DNA of 6,071 nucleotides, from assembly GCA_902496335.1 (NCBI GenBank), contig CABVAO010000075.1:1-6071 (forward strand), read 5' to 3'. The notes below the pieces were generated by a model. The model worked only from the letters and a program-made list of their open reading frames with translations, did no database searches and was not told the DNA's origin. This DNA is from an uncultured Collinsella sp. (lineage in GTDB: Bacteria; Actinomycetota; Coriobacteriia; Coriobacteriales; Coriobacteriaceae). The translations under genes were made by a program, and so were the position numbers. Shown here piece after piece: positions 6,052 through 6,071 of the stretch. Every line of letters begins with the position of its first letter. Within the stretch, counting starts at the first letter, position 1.

Positions 6052-6071
6052 GATGCGAAAGCTGCGGACGG

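Noticed and set aside
6053..6071. ATG at 6053 as the start of another gene
   Set aside because: Only six codons are visible and there is no ribosome binding site. The bases could equally be the left arm of a terminator whose other half is outside the window.
1..6071. A novel defence, mobile or biosynthetic system
   Set aside because: No transposase, integrase, toxin-antitoxin pair, CRISPR repeat, nuclease or biosynthetic cluster is seen. All five genes belong to known families.

Overview
The window looks like chromosomal DNA of a GC-rich Gram-positive bacterium of the Actinomycetota, most likely a gut Coriobacteriia member such as Collinsella. This is inferred from the GC-rich coding style, strong AAAGGAG/GGAGGT ribosome binding sites, an LAxTG-type sortase signal on a surface protein and the mix of genes. 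No rRNA or other decisive marker is present.

Layout. (1) Positions 1-2045, + strand: the 3' part of a large surface protein whose start lies before the window. It has a CAP/SCP domain, a long Ala/Lys-rich coiled-coil stalk and a C-terminal LAQTG wall-anchoring signal. (2) Positions 2046-2246: a convergent gap with two separate hairpin terminators, one for each strand. (3) Positions 2247-3950, - strand: an OPT-family oligopeptide transporter. (4) Positions 3951-4142: a divergent promoter region with a candidate -10 box for each direction, an imperfect palindrome and a bulged hairpin in the transporter leader. (5) Positions 4143-4994, + strand: type III pantothenate kinase (coaX), the first step of CoA synthesis. 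(6) Positions 5078-5602, + strand: a dCMP deaminase, with an extended -10 promoter of its own just upstream. (7) Positions 5603-5772: a 170-base gap with no gene, holding a short palindrome, a weak promoter candidate and a small GC-rich hairpin. (8) Positions 5773-6051, + strand: a NifU C-terminal-domain Fe-S scaffold/carrier protein with a GTG start.

The genes do not form a pathway. The coaX, deaminase and NifU-domain genes are co-directional housekeeping genes, and at least coaX and the deaminase seem to have their own promoters. The transporter would supply peptides to a peptide-using organism, and the wall-anchored protein faces the environment. I found no mobile element, CRISPR array, RNA gene or prophage, and no convincing undescribed system. 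The points most worth following up are the surface protein's architecture and composition shift, the structured leader and possible operator in the divergent region, and a substituted glycine in CoaX.
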